A stretch of 64,000 nucleotides of DNA from assembly GCF_015209585.1 (NCBI RefSeq), contig NZ_JADEYR010000001.1, positions 538,397-602,396 of the forward strand, given 5' to 3'. The notes under the pieces are model-generated. The model was given only the letters and a program-made list of their open reading frames with translations. It was not told where the DNA came from and did no database searches. How positions within the stretch are numbered: the stretch's first letter is position 1; every line of letters begins with the position of its first letter. Source of the DNA: Brachybacterium epidermidis (GTDB lineage Bacteria; Actinomycetota; Actinomycetes; Actinomycetales; Dermabacteraceae). The position numbers and the translations under genes were made by a program. Positions 61,050 to 64,000 of this stretch are shown here, one piece after another.

Positions 61050-62165
61050 ATGACGACCACCGTTGCACTCCTGTTCGGCGGCCGCAGCGGGGAGCACGGC
61101 ATCTCGTGCATCACCGCCGGCGGCGTCCTCGGCGCGATCGACCGCGAGAAGTACCACGTGATCGCCGTGGGCGTGACGCGGGAGGGCCGTTACGTGCAGG
61201 TCTCCGACGACCCGGCCGACTGGACCCTGGTGGACGGCAGGGCACCGGAGGTCAGCGGTGACGGACCGGAGGTGCTGCTGCCCGCTGTGCGCCACAGCGC
61301 CGGGGAGCCGATCGAGCTGCGCGTGATCCGGGACGGCCGTGTGGAGCCGCTGGCCCGCATCGACGCGGTCTTCCCCTTGCTGCACGGCTCCTACGGGGAG
61401 GACGGCACCATCCAGGGGGCCCTGGACCTGCTGGATGTGCCGTACGTGGGCAGCGGGGTGCTGGCCTCCGCGATGAGTATGGACAAGGCCACCACCAAAC
61501 TGGTGCTGACCACCGCGGGCCTCACCTGCGCACCGGGCCACGTGGTGCACCAGGACCACTGGGAGCAGCAGTCGCGCTCCGTGATGCGGCACCTGCGCGA
61601 GTCGTACCCGCTGCCGTGGTTCGTCAAGCCGTCCCGGGCAGGTTCCAGCCTGGGCGTGACCCGAGTGGGCCGCGAGGAGGAGCTCGAGCCCGCGCTCCGG
61701 GAGGCCTTCGCGGAGGATCCGAAGGTGCTGATCGAGCAGGCCGTCGCCGGGCGCGAGGTGGAGTGCGGCGTGCTGCAGGGAGCCGACGGGGGACCGCCGC
61801 GCACCACGCTGCCCGGTGAGGTGCGCGTGGGGGAGGATCTCGAGTTCTACGACTACGGCTCGAAGTACTTCGGCAAGGGGACGATCGACATCGAGATCCC
61901 GGCAAAGCTGCCCGACCGCGTCCTGGAGGAGGTGCGGCACGTGTCCGCGGCCGCCTTCGAGGCACTCGGCCTGGAGGGCCTGGCGCGGGTGGATGTGTTC
62001 GTGACGCCGGAGAACACGGTGATCGTGAACGAGGTGAACACCATGCCCGGCTTCACCCCGTACTCGATGTTCCCGGTGCTGTGGCAGAACATGGGTGTGG
62101 ACTACACGGCGCTGATCACAGATCTGGTGGAGCAGGCGCTGGCACGGCGCATCGGTCTGCGCTGA
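61050..62165 (+). CDS. ddl: D-alanine--D-alanine ligase
   Basis: 371 residues, ATP-grasp. Motifs: LFGGRSGEHGISCITAGGVLGAI, PLLHGSYGEDGTIQGALDLLDVPYVGSGVLASAMSMDK, FVKPSRAGSSLGV and the C-terminal VNEVNTMPGFTPYSMFPVLWQNMGVDY with the metal and ATP ligands. The omega-loop reads FYDYGSKY, keeping the Tyr-Lys pattern of D-Ala-D-Ala ligases and not the His of D-Ala-D-Lac (VanA-type) ligases. Peptidoglycan precursor synthesis. The frame opens at 60768, but the start at 61050 matches the family's N-terminus. Confidence 0.96.
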   Translation: MTTTVALLFGGRSGEHGISCITAGGVLGAIDREKYHVIAVGVTREGRYVQVSDDPADWTLVDGRAPEVSGDGPEVLLPAVRHSAGEPIELRVIRDGRVEPLARIDAVFPLLHGSYGEDGTIQGALDLLDVPYVGSGVLASAMSMDKATTKLVLTTAGLTCAPGHVVHQDHWEQQSRSVMRHLRESYPLPWFVKPSRAGSSLGVTRVGREEELEPALREAFAEDPKVLIEQAVAGREVECGVLQGADGGPPRTTLPGEVRVGEDLEFYDYGSKYFGKGTIDIEIPAKLPDRVLEEVRHVSAAAFEALGLEGLARVDVFVTPENTVIVNEVNTMPGFTPYSMFPVLWQNMGVDYTALITDLVEQALARRIGLR

Positions 62166-62175
62166 GGGCCCAGCT

Positions 62176-62230
62176 CGGGCGGGCTCTCTCCGGGAGGGCT
62201 GTCAGGGTTGACCCCGGGCGGGCTTTCTCC
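62176..62230 (+). repeat. Pair of 16-bp direct repeats (CGGGCGGGCTnTCTCC) downstream of ddl
   Basis: CGGGCGGGCTCTCTCC at 62176-62191 and CGGGCGGGCTTTCTCC at 62215-62230 differ at one base and are 39 bases apart. They lie in the short gap between the converging ddl and DUF3515 genes. Each has partial dyad-forming neighbours, so together they may act as termination signals. Confidence 0.45.
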
Positions 62231-62258
62231 CGTGGGCCGACCCGGTCGATCGGGGCCT

Positions 62259-62780
62259 TCACTCCACGTCGCCGGGCCCCACGCAGTGGTCCGTGGCAGG
62301 GATGGTGGCGTCGATCAGTCGGCCCATGTCCATGGCCGCGGCCGAGGGCTGGTCCGGGGCCACCGCGCGCGGCACCGAGATGTCGATCGCCGGTTCGCGA
62401 CCGTAGGTGGTCAGCAGCACGATGCCGTCCTGCTCACGCACGATCCAGTCCACCTGGATGCCGTCTGTGTCCCCGAGTCGGGTGCAGGCATCGGTGGTGG
62501 GACCGGGGGGGGCGACGCCGCAGCGCAGCACGACGGTGTCGTCCCCGGATCCCCAGGCCACGGTGCCCTGGCTGCTGGTCTCGGCGCGGGGCTGGCCGAG
62601 CATCTCGTGCGGGGCACCGAGCACGATCTCGGCGCACAGCGGATCCGATGCCGCCGGCCCCGCGGGCACCCGGACCGTGCCGCAGCCAGCGATCCCCAGC
62701 AGCAGCCCGGTGAGCGCGGGCAGCACGAGCAGGCGTGTTCGGAGAGGGGGGCGTCGGGCAGCGGGCGGTCGGCGGGGCAC
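62259..62780 (-). CDS. DUF3515-family lipoprotein
   Basis: 173 residues. The signal segment RLLVLPALTGLLLGIAGC ends in a lipobox, with the lipidated Cys near residue 33. The rest is a compact domain with two or three more cysteines (SDPLCAEIVLG, VVLRCGVAPPGPTTDACTRLG, ATDHCVGPG) in a pattern typical of DUF3515, a family found almost only in actinobacteria between ddl and thiL. Function unknown; position among envelope genes suggests a cell-surface role. Confidence 0.85.
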   Translation of the reverse strand: MPRRPPAARRPPLRTRLLVLPALTGLLLGIAGCGTVRVPAGPAASDPLCAEIVLGAPHEMLGQPRAETSSQGTVAWGSGDDTVVLRCGVAPPGPTTDACTRLGDTDGIQVDWIVREQDGIVLLTTYGREPAIDISVPRAVAPDQPSAAAMDMGRLIDATIPATDHCVGPGDVE

Positions 62781-62856
62781 CCGTCGAGCCTACCGCTGGA
62801 GCTGATCGTGAATCCCCTGCGTCACAGTTGCGCGTCCGCTCCGGCACACTGGGAGG

Positions 62857-63912
62857 ATGAGAGACCAAGCGCGCCCCGGTGAGGCCGGGATCCTCGCCCG
62901 CCTTCTGTCGCACCTGCCTCCCGGTGGTCCTGGAGGGGCTGCGAGCATCGAGGTGGGGCCTGGTGACGATGCGGCAGTGCTCTCCCTTCCCTCGTCGCGG
63001 ATGGTGATCACCACCGACAGCATGGTCGAGGGGTATGACTTCCTGACCCATGCCACGACTCCGGCCTGGATCGGTCACAAGACTGCAGTGCAGAACATGG
63101 CTGATGTAGCGGCGATGGGCGCCCGACCTCTGGCGCTGGTGTCTGCCGTCTCCACCCCGGAGGACACGCCGGTCGAGTGGTTCGAACAGGTCACGATCGG
63201 TCTCACCCGACGGGCGGCCCGGGACGGCGCTCAGCTGGTGGGTGGGGACTTGGGGCGAGCTGATCAGTGCACTCTCACCATCACTGCCGTCGGGGCCCTC
63301 GAGCACGGCGAGGAGCCTGTGCTGCGCAGCGGGGCCCGGCCCGGGGATGTGATCGCGATCGGTGCTCCGTTGCTCGGGCGCTCCGCAGCGGGTCTGACCG
63401 GGGTGCTGTCCGACAGGGTGGAGATGGACCCGACCGGTGTGGTGCTGGTGGATCCGGGTCTCGACCCGGAGCTCGCTGAGGAGCTGAGGGAGATGGTGGG
63501 CTGGCACAACGCCCCGGATCCGGATCTCTCGCTCGGATGGACGACGGGGCGCACGGCGCACGCGATGATGGATCTCTCCGACGGGCTGGTACGCGACGGG
63601 AGCCGTATCGCGGCGGCCTCCGGCGTGCTGGTGGACCTGGCCTCCGATCTGCTGGCTCCGGATGTCGACGCTCTGCGCCCCGTGGCGGACTGCCTGGGGG
63701 CAGACGCGTGGGAGTGGGTGCTGCACGGCGGGGAGGAGCACGCCATGCTGGCTGCCTTCGGCGAGGGGGAGGTGCCCGAGGGGTTCCGCCCCATCGGTCG
63801 TGTGCTGTCCCGCGCCGAGCAGGGGCACTCCGGCTACGGGGACAGCGACGGGCCGCGGGTGCTGCTTGACGGCGAACCGATCGCGGGTGCGGGGTTCGAT
63901 CACTTCGACTGA
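62857..63912 (+). CDS. thiL: Thiamine-monophosphate kinase
   Basis: 351 residues; last step of thiamine diphosphate synthesis. Motifs: GPGDDAAVLSLPSSRMVITTDSMVEGYDF, TAVQNMADVAAMGARPLALVSAVSTPED, GGDLGRADQCTLTITAVG, MMDLSDGLVRDGSRIAAASGVLVDLASDLL and WEWVLHGGEEHAMLAAF, the PurM/ThiL fold's metal and phosphate sites. GGGAGG stands directly against the ATG, and CACACT lies 6 bases before it, so either a very short Shine-Dalgarno or leaderless start applies. Confidence 0.95.
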   Translation: MRDQARPGEAGILARLLSHLPPGGPGGAASIEVGPGDDAAVLSLPSSRMVITTDSMVEGYDFLTHATTPAWIGHKTAVQNMADVAAMGARPLALVSAVSTPEDTPVEWFEQVTIGLTRRAARDGAQLVGGDLGRADQCTLTITAVGALEHGEEPVLRSGARPGDVIAIGAPLLGRSAAGLTGVLSDRVEMDPTGVVLVDPGLDPELAEELREMVGWHNAPDPDLSLGWTTGRTAHAMMDLSDGLVRDGSRIAAASGVLVDLASDLLAPDVDALRPVADCLGADAWEWVLHGGEEHAMLAAFGEGEVPEGFRPIGRVLSRAEQGHSGYGDSDGPRVLLDGEPIAGAGFDHFD

Positions 63913-64000
63913 TCCTGGTGCGTTCGGCCGCCGTGTTCGGCTGGCTGACGATGCCCGTGGTGCCTTCAGAAGGGTGGGGGTGTGGTGCGGTGGTGGTTGG

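Overview
The window is high-GC actinobacterial DNA that looks chromosomal and mostly housekeeping. Gene order and content (mnmA beside a MetE-like gene, gatCAB, ddl/DUF3515/thiL, a SUMT-CbiX fusion, a DUF3516 helicase, a LigA with a large insertion) fit the Micrococcales. I lean to a Brachybacterium/Dermabacteraceae-like organism, but this rests on recall of gene order and not on a search.

Layout. 1-6.2 kb: tail of a disordered acidic protein, cysteine desulfurase, mnmA, a MetE-like gene, then a YeiH-type exporter divergent from a LysR regulator. 6.2-11.2 kb: ligA (broken by one frameshift) converging on a RecQ helicase with a phosphoribosyltransferase-like tail. 11.5-14.8 kb: gatCAB. 15.2-18.3 kb: an intact alanine/glycine:cation symporter and a damaged second copy. 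18.4-19.4 kb: a small accessory pair on the minus strand, a WXG100-like protein coupled to a lipoprotein. 19.7-29.2 kb: ilvD, cstA-ybdD, a short transposase remnant, and the nitrite reductase operon nirB-nirD-SUMT/CbiX. 29.4-40.8 kb: ilvB (with leader peptide and attenuator), ilvN, ilvC, a lipoprotein, serA, leuB, ilvE, cimA and an ACT-domain protein. 40.9-49 kb: two CNNM/CBS proteins, a saccharopine dehydrogenase-like protein, a Ski2-like helicase, a conserved actinobacterial protein and a PH-like membrane protein. 49-54 kb: a flavin oxidoreductase, an FAH-family hydrolase, gltX, one tRNA-Gln and two tRNA-Glu genes, and a universal stress protein. 54-64 kb: an IclR regulator divergent from leuCD, then murA, a DUF2867-like gene, plsC, gpsA, ddl, a DUF3515 lipoprotein and thiL.

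How the genes work together. Most of branched-chain amino acid synthesis lies here: ilvBN, ilvC, ilvD, ilvE, leuB and leuCD, with cimA giving a threonine-independent route to 2-oxobutyrate; leuA and ilvA are not in the window. GltX, GatCAB, tRNA-Gln and tRNA-Glu together make the indirect Glu-tRNA(Gln) amidation route. Cysteine desulfurase and MnmA form a tRNA 2-thiouridine pair. NirBD sits with most of the sirohaem pathway it needs.

Two cross-cutting observations. Many genes have a TAGACT-like -10 hexamer ending 6-7 bases before the start codon, which implies leaderless mRNAs. Four apparent frameshifts (ligA once, ilvB twice, the second symporter once) are each repaired by adding a single C, which looks more like base loss in C runs during sequencing than gene decay. 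No CRISPR array, prophage, complete insertion sequence or recognisably new defence system was seen. The most interesting regulatory object is the ilvB leader peptide with its attenuator.
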